Of a stretch of DNA of 28,967 nucleotides, positions 21,532 to 28,931 are shown in pieces; the stretch's first letter is position 1, and every line of letters starts with the position of its first letter. Below the pieces are notes generated by a model, which had not been told where the DNA came from, made no database searches, and worked only from the letters and a program-made list of their open reading frames with translations. A program made the position numbers and the translations under genes. This DNA is from JBOGJG01 sp050747825 (lineage in GTDB: Bacteria > Acidobacteriota > UBA6911 > RPQK01 > JBOGJG01), in the NCBI GenBank assembly GCA_050747825.1, contig JBOGJG010000309.1, forward strand, positions 1-28,967, written 5' to 3'.

Positions 21532-23851
21532 GCCGCTTGTTGAACTCGAATCCCGGGTACTCGATCCGGTGATGGTACATCCCCGTAAGAATGCGTTCGA
21601 AAGCCCGGGTAATCTGATCGAGTTCCTTCATCGTAATATCACACTCGTCAAACTGTCCATCCTGGATAGTAGATTGGATTAACCTTGTAATGAGAGCCCT
21701 GATCTGACTGGCCGTGGGCTCCTGCAGGGTCCTGCTTGCAGCCTCCACCTGGTCTGCCAGCATCAAAATGGCCGCTTCCTTGCTCTGAGGTTTGGGGCCG
21801 GGATAGCGGAAATCATCCTCACTGACGTGTCCGTTCTTTTCATCGGCCGCATCTTTGGCCTTCTGGTAAAAAAAGGTCATCAGGCGCGTGCCGTGGTGTT
21901 GAGGAATCAGATCGCGCACCTGGGGCACCATATCGATCTCCTCAGCCAGCGCAATGCCATCCTTGACGTGACTGGTCAGGATCAGACTGGACATGCTGGG
22001 AGAAAGGTTCTCGTGCTTGTTGGGGCAATAAATCTGATTTTCAACATAGTAAGCGGGCTTGTTCAGCTTGCCTATGTCGTGGTAGTAGGCTCCAACTCGG
22101 ACCAGCAAAGGATTGGCTGCAATGGCCTCCGCCGCCGCTTCTGCCAGCGTTCCCACGATGATGCTGTGATGGTAGGTCCCCGGGGCTTCCACGGCAAGCC
22201 GCCGCAGGATCGGCTTATTCAGATTCGACAACTCTAAAAGCTTGATGTCGGTGGTAATTTTGAAGAGCGACTCCAACACAGGCAGCAGCAGAGAAGCCAG
22301 CATGGCTGCGAAGACCCCGCTGAGCAGCGCCGCCCCCGAACGGACTAAAAAGACTATCCACTGGAACTCGGTGACCGTAGAGTAAAGCTGCAAGGCAAGA
22401 GCGATGAAGACGTTCACCAGACCGATAATGAGTCCTGCCTTGATAATGGCCGCTCTCTCGCGATACTGATTAAGTATGTAAATCGCTGTTAAGCTGCTGG
22501 CCAGCGTGTAAATGGCGAGCGAGATCTCACTGGTCATCAGAGCGATAAAGATTGAAAGCATCAGCGAGAAGAGGATTGCGATCTGCACATCCACCAGCAG
22601 GATAATCAAAACAGCCCCCAGAGCCAGCGGCGCGACCAGATAGAAATGAATTGGGTTCTGCAGGTTCTCGATGACCAGATTGTCGGCCAGCAATTCCGAG
22701 AAAAAGAGGAATGCCTTGGTGACTATCAGGCTGGTTATAAAGACCAGCGATAATAAGAGATAGCGGCTTTGAATCTCCTTGTGTCTGGTCTGGTGAGCCA
22801 CAAAGTAATGCCAGAGCACATAGAGGAAAAAGCCCACAATCAGGAAAATGCCGACGAACTTTGCGACCACACGCCGAGGTTGTTTCAGCTTCTTAAGGAC
22901 GTTCAACTGCATCAATTGTTTGGCAGTGATCTCATCACCGGCCCGGACAACCGTCTTTCCTTTCTTCACCTGGATGAGGACAGGATCGAGGTCTCGTAAT
23001 GCCATGCTTTCCAGAGCCCGGGTATCCTGTTCGCTGTAGCGAATGTTGGGAACGATCCAGGAAGCCAGAAAGTCGGAAATTGTTCTCTTTTCCTGATTGC
23101 TCAGCAAGACCAACTCGCCTTCCTGCTGCCTCAGGTCCTCTCGAGCCTGCTCCAGGTCACGCATGTTAGCCCAGTAATCGAGGGCCTTTTCTTCTCCGGT
23201 GATCGTGTTGCGCAGTATGATGCCCCTGTCCTGGTAGCTCAGAAGATGATCCCTGTTCAGGACCACGCCCGGGTCCTTCATGGACTCCTGCAGGACACGC
23301 ACCATCTGGTTTTCCAGTTCCGGAGAAAAGGAGCTCTGCAGAAGGATATTGAGAATATTGTCTTTGCCGAATTGAGGCAGGCTTTCTGCGAGCTTGTCCA
23401 GAATGGCCGCCCGTACTGCATTGGGCAGCGACTTATCCTGGGGAATCTGGAGGGCCTGTCTTTCCTGGTGGATCAGACGTCGCGCCACTGCAAAAGCACT
23501 TCTCAACTCCGACTCCAGGCGGCTGTTTTCCCTGAGATCCAAACTAAAGACCACCGGGACCGCATTGATAATTTCAGCCTGCTTTTGAGAAGTGGCCTCC
23601 TGATCTTCAACTGTAAAGTCGTGCGGGGCCTCGATGGTGCGATCGGCAATATCGCCTATCTCATAGTTGGGAATGCTTTGGAATTGATAGCCCACCAACA
23701 CTGCCGTGATCACCAGAGCGATTCCAAGACCTCCCAGGATCTGAGCTAAAGTCAGGCCATCAAAGAGTTTTCCCTGTAACTCTTCAACCTTGAGGAAATT
23801 CTTAGCTAGTCGGCTTCGCTGTTGCGATCTGCGGCTTGATTTTTCAGCCAT
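21494..23851 (-). CDS. pgpH: 7TM-HD phosphodiesterase, PgpH type (c-di-AMP hydrolase)
   Basis: A 785-residue membrane HD-domain protein. PgpH of Listeria hydrolyses the second messenger c-di-AMP to pApA. Order: a cytoplasmic start and TM1 (about 34-55), a large extracytoplasmic domain (about 56-325), seven hydrophobic helices (about 330-525), then the cytoplasmic HD domain. The metal site is visible as GTYHHSIIVG (558-567) and AYYHDIGKLNKPAYY (588-602), with His591-Asp592. Residues 640-785 complete the HD fold. Neighbouring ybeY is a common partner. No diadenylate cyclase gene is in the window, so the substrate is inferred from the family. Confidence 0.93.
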   Translation of the reverse strand: MAEKSSRRSQQRSRLAKNFLKVEELQGKLFDGLTLAQILGGLGIALVITAVLVGYQFQSIPNYEIGDIADRTIEAPHDFTVEDQEATSQKQAEIINAVPVVFSLDLRENSRLESELRSAFAVARRLIHQERQALQIPQDKSLPNAVRAAILDKLAESLPQFGKDNILNILLQSSFSPELENQMVRVLQESMKDPGVVLNRDHLLSYQDRGIILRNTITGEEKALDYWANMRDLEQAREDLRQQEGELVLLSNQEKRTISDFLASWIVPNIRYSEQDTRALESMALRDLDPVLIQVKKGKTVVRAGDEITAKQLMQLNVLKKLKQPRRVVAKFVGIFLIVGFFLYVLWHYFVAHQTRHKEIQSRYLLLSLVFITSLIVTKAFLFFSELLADNLVIENLQNPIHFYLVAPLALGAVLIILLVDVQIAILFSLMLSIFIALMTSEISLAIYTLASSLTAIYILNQYRERAAIIKAGLIIGLVNVFIALALQLYSTVTEFQWIVFLVRSGAALLSGVFAAMLASLLLPVLESLFKITTDIKLLELSNLNKPILRRLAVEAPGTYHHSIIVGTLAEAAAEAIAANPLLVRVGAYYHDIGKLNKPAYYVENQIYCPNKHENLSPSMSSLILTSHVKDGIALAEEIDMVPQVRDLIPQHHGTRLMTFFYQKAKDAADEKNGHVSEDDFRYPGPKPQSKEAAILMLADQVEAASRTLQEPTASQIRALITRLIQSTIQDGQFDECDITMKELDQITRAFERILTGMYHHRIEYPGFEFNKRLEEERPESHRIQ

Positions 23852-23885
23852 GGAAGGCCCCTGGGATAATTAGAGATCTATTATA

Positions 23886-25130
23886 TCAGTTTTCGTCAAA
23901 GCGCTGAAACAACAGAGCTGCATTTGTGCCCCCAAATCCGAAGGAGTTGGAAAGGGCGACGCGGATCTCTGCTTTTCTGGCTTTAAGCGGCACGTAGTCG
24001 AGATCGCAATCAGGATCATGGTTCTCGAGATTGATGGTGGGAGGCATGATCTGATCTCGGATGGCCAGGGCTACTATACCACCCTCCAGACCTCCTGCAG
24101 CTCCCAGCAGGTGTCCGGTCATTGACTTGGTCGAGCTGACGGCAAGCTTGTTGGCGTGCTCGCCAAATAACTTCTTGATAGCCACGGTCTCAATGCGGTC
24201 GTTGGGTGGAGTGCTGGTCCCGTGGGCATTGATGTAATCGATTTCAGCCGGGTCCACTCCAGCGTCCTTTAAAGCAGCCCTCATCACGCGAACAGCCCCC
24301 GAGCCGTCTTCGGGGGGAGCCGTGATATGGTGAGCATCGCCGCTCATGCCATATCCGGTGATTTCTGCCAGGATTCGAGCTCCTCGCTTGCGAGCGTGTT
24401 CGAGCTCTTCCAGAATCACAATGCCCGAGCCTTCGCCGACCACAAAACCGTCACGCTCACGATCAAAGGGACGGCTGGCTTTCTCAGGCTCGTTATTGCG
24501 GGTTGAGAGTGCCCGCATTGACGCAAATCCGCCAACTCCCATCGGAGTGATGGCGGCTTCCGAGCCGCCAGCGATCATGGCATCGGCGTCGCCCCTCTGG
24601 ATGATCTTGAAAGAATCCCCCACCGCATGAGCGCCGGCCGAACAGGCCGTGCAAGTGGCAGAGTTTGGTCCCGCGGCGCCAAATCGGATCGAAACCTGCC
24701 CGGACGCCAGATTGATAATGGCAGAGGGGATGAAGAAGGGCGAGATCTTGCGAGGTCCTCGCTCGATGAAATGCTCGTGCTCGCGCTCAATCGTGGCAAA
24801 TCCTCCTATTCCCGAACCAATATACACGCCGATCCGCTCGGCATTCTGGGAATTGATCTCCAGTCCTGCGGTACGGAGCGCACACTCCGTGGCAGCGATG
24901 GCATAAAGGATAAAAAGGTCCATCTTGCGGGAGTTCTTCACATCCACGTATACCAGCGGATCAAAATTCTTGACCTCGCCTGCGATCCGGGTGGTGAAGT
25001 CGGCGGCATCGAACTTCGTTATGAGACCGATGCCGCTCTTCCCCTCCAGTAGGCCTTCCCAGGTGCTGGTGGTATCCAGGCCCAGAGCCGATACCAATCC
25101 TACACCTGTGACTACGACCCTTCTTTTCAA
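23886..25130 (-). CDS. fabF: 3-oxoacyl-ACP synthase II
   Basis: Condenses malonyl-ACP with acyl-ACP in fatty acid elongation. The thiolase-fold enzyme has 414 residues and its catalytic triad falls at the E. coli positions: Cys163 (CTACSAG), His303 (NAHGTST) and His340 (SMTGHLLGAAGG). Lys335 is in STKSMTG. The start is a TTG at 25130 (MKRRVVVTG), as the conserved N-terminus shows, with CGGAG about 11 bases upstream. It follows acpP by 21 bp and precedes pgpH by 34 bp, so it is probably co-transcribed with both. Confidence 0.97.
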   Translation of the reverse strand: MKRRVVVTGVGLVSALGLDTTSTWEGLLEGKSGIGLITKFDAADFTTRIAGEVKNFDPLVYVDVKNSRKMDLFILYAIAATECALRTAGLEINSQNAERIGVYIGSGIGGFATIEREHEHFIERGPRKISPFFIPSAIINLASGQVSIRFGAAGPNSATCTACSAGAHAVGDSFKIIQRGDADAMIAGGSEAAITPMGVGGFASMRALSTRNNEPEKASRPFDRERDGFVVGEGSGIVILEELEHARKRGARILAEITGYGMSGDAHHITAPPEDGSGAVRVMRAALKDAGVDPAEIDYINAHGTSTPPNDRIETVAIKKLFGEHANKLAVSSTKSMTGHLLGAAGGLEGGIVALAIRDQIMPPTINLENHDPDCDLDYVPLKARKAEIRVALSNSFGFGGTNAALLFQRFDEN

Positions 25131-25151
25131 TCGATTTATAACTCCGGGATT

Positions 25152-25388
25152 TTATTTTTGATGGGACTGGATGTAGTCAACGGCGTCCTGGACGGTTTGG
25201 ATCTTTTCGGCATCCTCATCAGGGATTTCGATGTCAAAGTCCTCTTCGAACTTCATTACCAACTCAACTGTATCCAAAGAATCCGCTCCCAGATCGTCCA
25301 CGAAGTGGGCGTCCAGGGTAACGTCTGACTCATTTACTCCCAACTGATCGACAATTATAGACTTTACCTGTTCGTCAACGGATGCCAT
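25152..25388 (-). CDS. acpP: Acyl carrier protein
   Basis: The small acidic carrier to which growing acyl chains are attached. It has 78 residues, a four-helix bundle. The phosphopantetheine attachment site is Ser37 in GADSLDTVELVM, and the acidic helix II EEDFDIEIPDEDAEKI is standard. GGAGGGT gives a strong ribosome site. It lies between fabG and fabF as in most bacteria, but the upstream gap of about 120 bp is occupied by a TTAGTTCN tandem repeat with an inverted copy. Confidence 0.98.
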   Translation of the reverse strand: MASVDEQVKSIIVDQLGVNESDVTLDAHFVDDLGADSLDTVELVMKFEEDFDIEIPDEDAEKIQTVQDAVDYIQSHQK

Positions 25389-25406
25389 TTACCCTCCAAC
25401 TATCTA

Positions 25407-25496
25407 TTCTTTAGTTCCTTAGTTCTTTAGTTCCTTAGTCACTCGGTTTCGCAGTGCGCTCTAAAGTTGTGTCAAGCCTTAGTCAAAACTAAAGAA
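25407..25496. repeat. TTAGTTCN octamer array with inverted copy in the fabG-acpP gap
   Basis: TTAGTTCC, TTAGTTCT, TTAGTTCC and the partial TTAGTCAC follow each other at 25411-25442 with 8-bp period. About 50 bp further, ACTAAAGAA (25488-25496) is the inverse complement of TTCTTTAGT (25407-25415), so the fabG-acpP transcript could form a stem here. A lone minus-strand TTGACA (25475-25470) lies inside the loop, but no matching -10 at 16-18 bp is seen. Confidence 0.8.
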
Positions 25497-25507
25497 CCAA
25501 AAGAATC

Positions 25508-26251
25508 TCACATGTACATTCCGCCGTTAATATTTAGCACATGGCCTGTTATATATCCAGCTTCTTTTGAGGCCAGGAAACGTACGCCACAAGCGACATC
25601 CTCGACGGTTCCGACCCTTCGCAAAGGTATCATATTTTGCAGTTCGTCCCGTGTCTTCTCCGCCAATCCGGCCGTCATATCGGTGGCTATGTATCCGGGG
25701 GCCACGGCATTGACCGTGACGTTTCGCGAAGCAACCTCGCGGGCCAGCGCCTTTGTGAAGCCGATGATCCCGGCCTTGCTGGCAATGTAATTGACCTGCC
25801 CTGGATTTCCCATCTGCGCAACCACCGACGTGATACTGATTACGCGGCCGAAGCGCTGGCGTAACATGCCTGGAATAACTTCCCTGGTGACCAGGTAAAC
25901 TCCGTCCAGGTTCGTGGCCAGAACGGCCCTCCAGTCCTCGTGCTTCATGCGCAACAGCAGGCCGTCTCGCGAAATTCCAGCGTTGTTCACCAGGATATCA
26001 ATCTTGCCTACCTGCTCCAGGGCGCCGGCGATCGCCTGACAGACTTCTTCAGGCTTTGCCACATCCATCTTCACCGCCAAAGCCTGCCCCCCCTTGGTCC
26101 GAATTGCTTCGGCATGCCCGGCGATTTCTTCTTCGGACCGGGCGGCCAGGACAACCTGAGCTCCAAAACCAGCCAGGTCTTCGGCAATCCTGCGCCCGAT
26201 TCCCCTGGAAGCACCGGTTATCAGTGCTACCTGTCCCGAGAAATCATGCAT
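25508..26251 (-). CDS. fabG: 3-oxoacyl-ACP reductase
   Basis: An NADPH-dependent short-chain dehydrogenase reducing 3-oxoacyl-ACP in fatty acid synthesis. With the ATG at 26251 it is 247 residues. Cofactor loop TGASRGIG (12-19), NNAG (89-92), catalytic Ser142, Tyr155 and Lys159 (NYIASKAG), and the C-terminal GYITGHVLNINGGMYM are all present. An upstream TTG at 26275 would add eight residues with no family support. The ribosome site is weak for either start. It directly follows rpmF; plsX, fabH and fabD, which usually lie between the two, are absent. Confidence 0.96.
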   Translation of the reverse strand: MHDFSGQVALITGASRGIGRRIAEDLAGFGAQVVLAARSEEEIAGHAEAIRTKGGQALAVKMDVAKPEEVCQAIAGALEQVGKIDILVNNAGISRDGLLLRMKHEDWRAVLATNLDGVYLVTREVIPGMLRQRFGRVISITSVVAQMGNPGQVNYIASKAGIIGFTKALAREVASRNVTVNAVAPGYIATDMTAGLAEKTRDELQNMIPLRRVGTVEDVACGVRFLASKEAGYITGHVLNINGGMYM

Positions 26252-26297
26252 GAAGCGGTCGTCCGAGATTTGCAATGACGATACTCATAAAAGTCGC

Positions 26298-26480
26298 TTA
26301 GACTTCAGGCACTTCTATGACCTGCCTGCCTTTGTAATGACCGCAGTTGGAACAGACCCGGTGCGGAAGCACGGGCGATCCACAGTTGGAACAGATGGAC
26401 AAATTGGGTTCGGTCAAATGATCGTGGGATCGTCTCTTTCCGCGTCTCGACTTCGAATGTCTTCTCTTTGGATTAGGCAT
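26298..26480 (-). CDS. rpmF: Ribosomal protein L32, zinc-ribbon form
   Basis: A small 50S protein of 60 residues. It opens MPNPKRRHSKSRRGKRRSHD, as usual. Two CSNCG knuckles (about 31-35 and 43-47) give the four cysteines of the zinc-binding C+ form of L32. It follows the yceD/DUF177 gene by 13 bp, a highly conserved pairing. Confidence 0.97.
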   Translation of the reverse strand: MPNPKRRHSKSRRGKRRSHDHLTEPNLSICSNCGSPVLPHRVCSNCGHYKGRQVIEVPEV

Positions 26481-26493
26481 TTGAGCCTCCTGT

Positions 26494-27030
26494 TTATTGA
26501 CTCAATTTCTTCTTCAAATCTGCCAGAGCTGTCAGTCGTGGATCCTGGACCTCTCGCTCACAGTCACATTCAACTTCATTCAGATTGGCGCCACACTGAT
26601 CGCAAAGCCCCTTACAGTCCGGACGGCATACCGTTTTCATGGGAACTTCAAGGACAATCTGCTCGGCCACTACCGCGCTGAGGTCTAACTTCTCGTCACG
26701 ATAAAATCCGATCGTGAGATCCGGATAGGATAACGCAATCTCTTCTCCCTCGTGTTCCACATTGGGATCTGGCCAGTATTCCAACTCGAGTTTCTTCTGA
26801 ACGGAATAGGGAAAAGCTTCCGAACATCGGGCACAGCTCAGGTCCAGCTCTGCTTGCAGGTTGCCTGACACGCGCAATTGATCATCCGAAATCGAGACTT
26901 TGAAATTCGCTCGCACCGGTTTCCGCAAAGCGATAAAGTCACTCTTCAGTTTTAACTGCTCTTCGGAAAAATCCGCTTCAAGGACAAGCGGCTCCCTCCG
27001 CTCTCGCAATTGCTGTACATCAACTATCAT
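26494..27030 (-). CDS. yceD: YceD/DUF177 family protein
   Basis: A 178-residue protein of the DUF177 family, which is almost always encoded just upstream of rpmF and is linked to 23S rRNA accumulation in plants and bacteria. Seen: a beta-rich N-terminal half with LDLSCARCSEAFPYSV, then the C-terminal cysteine cluster CRPDCKGLCDQCG and VECDCE, suggesting a metal-binding knuckle. The ATG at 27030 has GGAAAAAA before it. It is the first gene of the yceD-to-ribD run. Confidence 0.9.
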   Translation of the reverse strand: MIVDVQQLRERREPLVLEADFSEEQLKLKSDFIALRKPVRANFKVSISDDQLRVSGNLQAELDLSCARCSEAFPYSVQKKLELEYWPDPNVEHEGEEIALSYPDLTIGFYRDEKLDLSAVVAEQIVLEVPMKTVCRPDCKGLCDQCGANLNEVECDCEREVQDPRLTALADLKKKLSQ

Positions 27031-27079
27031 TATTTTTTCCTTTTATTCGGGGATTTTAAGTCTCCTAAAAAATGGATGA

Positions 27080-27108
27080 CTTTAACTGATCCAACGTTGC
27101 AGAGTCAA
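27080..27108 (-). promoter_or_regulatory. Possible promoter of the yceD operon
   Basis: On the minus strand TTGACT (27108-27103), a 17-bp spacer and TTAAAG (27085-27080). The -35 is good and the -10 is weak (three of six), so this is tentative. A second AT-rich candidate, TAAAAT near 27055-27060, lacks a -35. Confidence 0.3.
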
Positions 27109-27156
27109 ACTGAAACTGACAATCGATCTGCTGACAAACGGCCACCGAGATCCCGT

Positions 27157-28296
27157 TCAGCGGTCAGTCTGCCCCCCTCCCAAGATTTCCGCGTGCTTCG
27201 ACTGAGCATAATTGTCTGTCATGCCTGCGATGTAATCACAAATTACGCGCTGGCGCTCCAAACCGGCTACTCGCGAGTAATGGCTTTGCGGCAGCATTTC
27301 CGGATGCTCCAGGTAATACGCGAACAACTCACCGATGAGCAGCCGCGCCCGATCCCTGGCGCCCTTCATGACTTCGTGGCTATAAAGATGAGCGTGCAGG
27401 AACCGCTTCAGTTCACGGTTTAGCTCGACCACGCCCTCTTCAAAGCCGATCAGTCTGCGTGTGAATTGTCTCACCTGTTCAACGCTCTCGATTCCGCTTT
27501 CCCTGATGATTTGCAGCGAGTGCCGGATAAGGCTGGTTACCAGGAGATTAATCATTCGCCGGACCGTTTCGCTCACTTGCAACTTCTCAAGGGCTGCCGG
27601 ATATTCCCTCTCCACCTGAGCAAAAAGGTCGCGAAACATCGTAACCCCCCCCATTATCTGCTCCACTGTGAGCAGTCCAGAATCGTATCCGTCGTCAAGG
27701 TCGGCTGAGTTATAGGCGATCTCGTCGGCCAGATCGATAAGCTGGGCCTCCAGAGGCGGATGCTCCCCCAGACGATACTCGCTGATATCGACATAGGCCC
27801 TGGCGTCCCTGGAATAATCGCGGCTGTGTTTGATGATCCCCTCGCGAACCTCAAAAGTGAGATTCAGTCCAGGAAATGCTGGATACCTCTCTTCAAAGTA
27901 TTCGACGATTCTCAGGCCGTGCAGGTTGTGCTCGAAACCGGAATCATGCGCCCTCATGATCCGGTCCAGGACTTTTTCTCCTTCATGACTGAAAGGCGGA
28001 TGCCCGAGATCATGACTGAGCGCCAAAACTTCGCAAAGGTCGGTATTGAGGCCCAGGGCCGCACTGATGGTACGGGTGATCTGGCTGACCTCGATCGTAT
28101 GGGTCAGCCGGTTTCTAAAGTGGTCGGAATAAGCCGGATCAAACACCTGTGTCTTGTTTTCCAGCCGCCGAAACGCTTTCGTATGCACGATGCGGTCTCG
28201 GTCCCGCTGATATTCCGACCGATAGGGATGAACTGCCTCACGGTGCCTCCGCCCCTGCGTATTCTCGTCGCGCATCGCATACGGCGCCAAACCCAT
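27157..28296 (-). CDS. dgt: dGTPase-like deoxynucleoside triphosphate triphosphohydrolase
   Basis: An HD-superfamily enzyme that splits dNTPs into deoxynucleoside and triphosphate. Metal-site residues are visible: the His in RNRLTHTIEVSQ, the His-Asp pair in LALSHDLGHPPFSHEGE, and the later Asp in LADEIAYNSADLDDG. The substrate motif RDRDRIVHTKAFRRLENKTQ precedes them. I use the ATG at 28296 (MGLAPYAM, 379 residues). A TTG at 28335 gives 392 residues and a more usual lead-in to LAPYA, and neither has a clear ribosome site. The last codons (CAG ACT GAC CGC TGA) lie in a CTGAC border repeat, so the stop codon itself is part of the repeat. Confidence 0.92.
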   Translation of the reverse strand: MGLAPYAMRDENTQGRRHREAVHPYRSEYQRDRDRIVHTKAFRRLENKTQVFDPAYSDHFRNRLTHTIEVSQITRTISAALGLNTDLCEVLALSHDLGHPPFSHEGEKVLDRIMRAHDSGFEHNLHGLRIVEYFEERYPAFPGLNLTFEVREGIIKHSRDYSRDARAYVDISEYRLGEHPPLEAQLIDLADEIAYNSADLDDGYDSGLLTVEQIMGGVTMFRDLFAQVEREYPAALEKLQVSETVRRMINLLVTSLIRHSLQIIRESGIESVEQVRQFTRRLIGFEEGVVELNRELKRFLHAHLYSHEVMKGARDRARLLIGELFAYYLEHPEMLPQSHYSRVAGLERQRVICDYIAGMTDNYAQSKHAEILGGGQTDR

Positions 28297-28357
28297 GCGC
28301 CCATTATGGAAGAGTTTGGCCGGTGAATCACGCAAATGGGCGCGAACGAGACGCGGT

Positions 28358-28387
28358 TTGCTCCGTGATCACCGATTTTGCTAGACT
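28358..28387 (+). promoter_or_regulatory. Possible tRNA-Arg promoter
   Basis: TTGCTC (28358-28363), an 18-bp spacer and TAGACT (28382-28387), each four of six to consensus. They end 12 bp before the tRNA. An 8-bp palindrome, GTGATCAC, lies at 28365-28372 within the spacer. Confidence 0.4.
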
Positions 28388-28399
28388 ATGGGTTTCCAT

Positions 28400-28473
28400 G
28401 CGCCTGTAGCTCAGGTGGACAGAGCAAGGGGTTCCTAACCCCTGTGCCGCAGGTTCGAGTCCTGCCAGGCGCA
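28400..28473 (+). tRNA. tRNA-Arg (anticodon CCU)
   Basis: A full cloverleaf of 74 nt. Acceptor GCGCCTG pairs with CAGGCGC, D stem GCTC/GAGC, anticodon stem AGGGG/CCCCT around the loop TTCCTAA (anticodon CCT, reading AGG), T stem GCAGG/CCTGC with loop TTCGAGT, and discriminator A. The 3' CCA is not encoded; a T-run (TTTTT) follows directly and may end transcription. tRNA 3' halves are common integration sites, and the sequence downstream looks like an element end. Confidence 0.97.
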
Positions 28474-28781
28474 TTTTTAGAATCAATTACTTACACCAAT
28501 TGGCGCCATTGCCAGGGACTTTCGTAAGTGCACCGTAAGTGCAGAGCAGCCGTCGCTTAGTCCTGCTTTTGAAGTAAATGTTGTTGGTCAGTGCCGCCCG
28601 GTGGTGCCGTTTGGTGGTGCCAACTTAACCGCTGCCAGCAAAAATCCACGTCCCACGGGGACTGCCTAGCAGAAAGCCCGTGTGTCGTGGGAAGAGAGCC
28701 GCTGCACTTATATTGCACTTACACGGAGAAAAACCGTGGCACCAGCCATTGGCACCGTCCATGTCTATAAATGGTGTTTGA
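28474..28781. repeat. Paired, oppositely oriented short repeats next to tRNA-Arg
   Basis: About 300 bp with no convincing gene but four ordered repeat pairs. A: GTAAGTGCA at 28524 and 28535 (11-bp step). B: GGTGGTGCC at 28600 and 28613 (13-bp step). A': TGCACTTAT at 28703 and TGCACTTAC at 28714 (again 11 bp, inverted). B': GGCACC at 28738 and 28751 (again 13 bp, inverted). Between B and A' lie overlapping palindromes: GTCCC-ACG-GGGAC (28650-28662), CACGGG/CCCGTG (28654/28677) and TCCCACG/CGTGGGA (28651/28686). One- and 1.2-turn spacings suggest cooperative protein binding, as in integrase arm sites or iterons (inference). Confidence 0.75.
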
Positions 28782-28931
28782 ATGGCAGAAATGAAGCAAT
28801 CGGTACGGAATGACTTCGATCTTCTCGTGGCGAAGGCTTGCGAAGAGCACCGGGTGTCCCGGAACCAGCTCGTACGCAAACTCGGCGTCCCCCGGAGGTC
28901 GTTCTTTTATTTGGGTGTCTGGAGAGCGTAA
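28782..28931 (+). CDS. Small helix-turn-helix-like ORF, unassigned
   Basis: A 49-residue frame, MAEMKQSVRNDFDLLVAKAC and onward to a TAA at 28929-28931. The segment VSRNQLVRKLGVPRR (about 25-39) has the spacing of a helix-turn-helix, and the charge pattern looks protein-like. There is no clear ribosome site and I do not recognise a family. It may be a small DNA-binding protein of an integrated element, or the truncated start of a recombinase or excisionase-type gene. A perfect 12-bp palindrome, CCCGCCGGCGGG (28932-28943), follows the stop directly. Confidence 0.4.
   Translation: MAEMKQSVRNDFDLLVAKACEEHRVSRNQLVRKLGVPRRSFFYLGVWRA

Noticed and set aside
25447..25475. Standard acpP promoter from the minus-strand TTGACA at 25475
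   Set aside because: No -10-like hexamer occurs 16-18 bp downstream (GCGAAA at 17 bp), so the -35 match alone is not enough.
28500..28513. Duplicate of the tRNA 3' end as an attachment site
   Set aside because: Only GCCAGG is shared with the acceptor region; this is too short to call a direct repeat.
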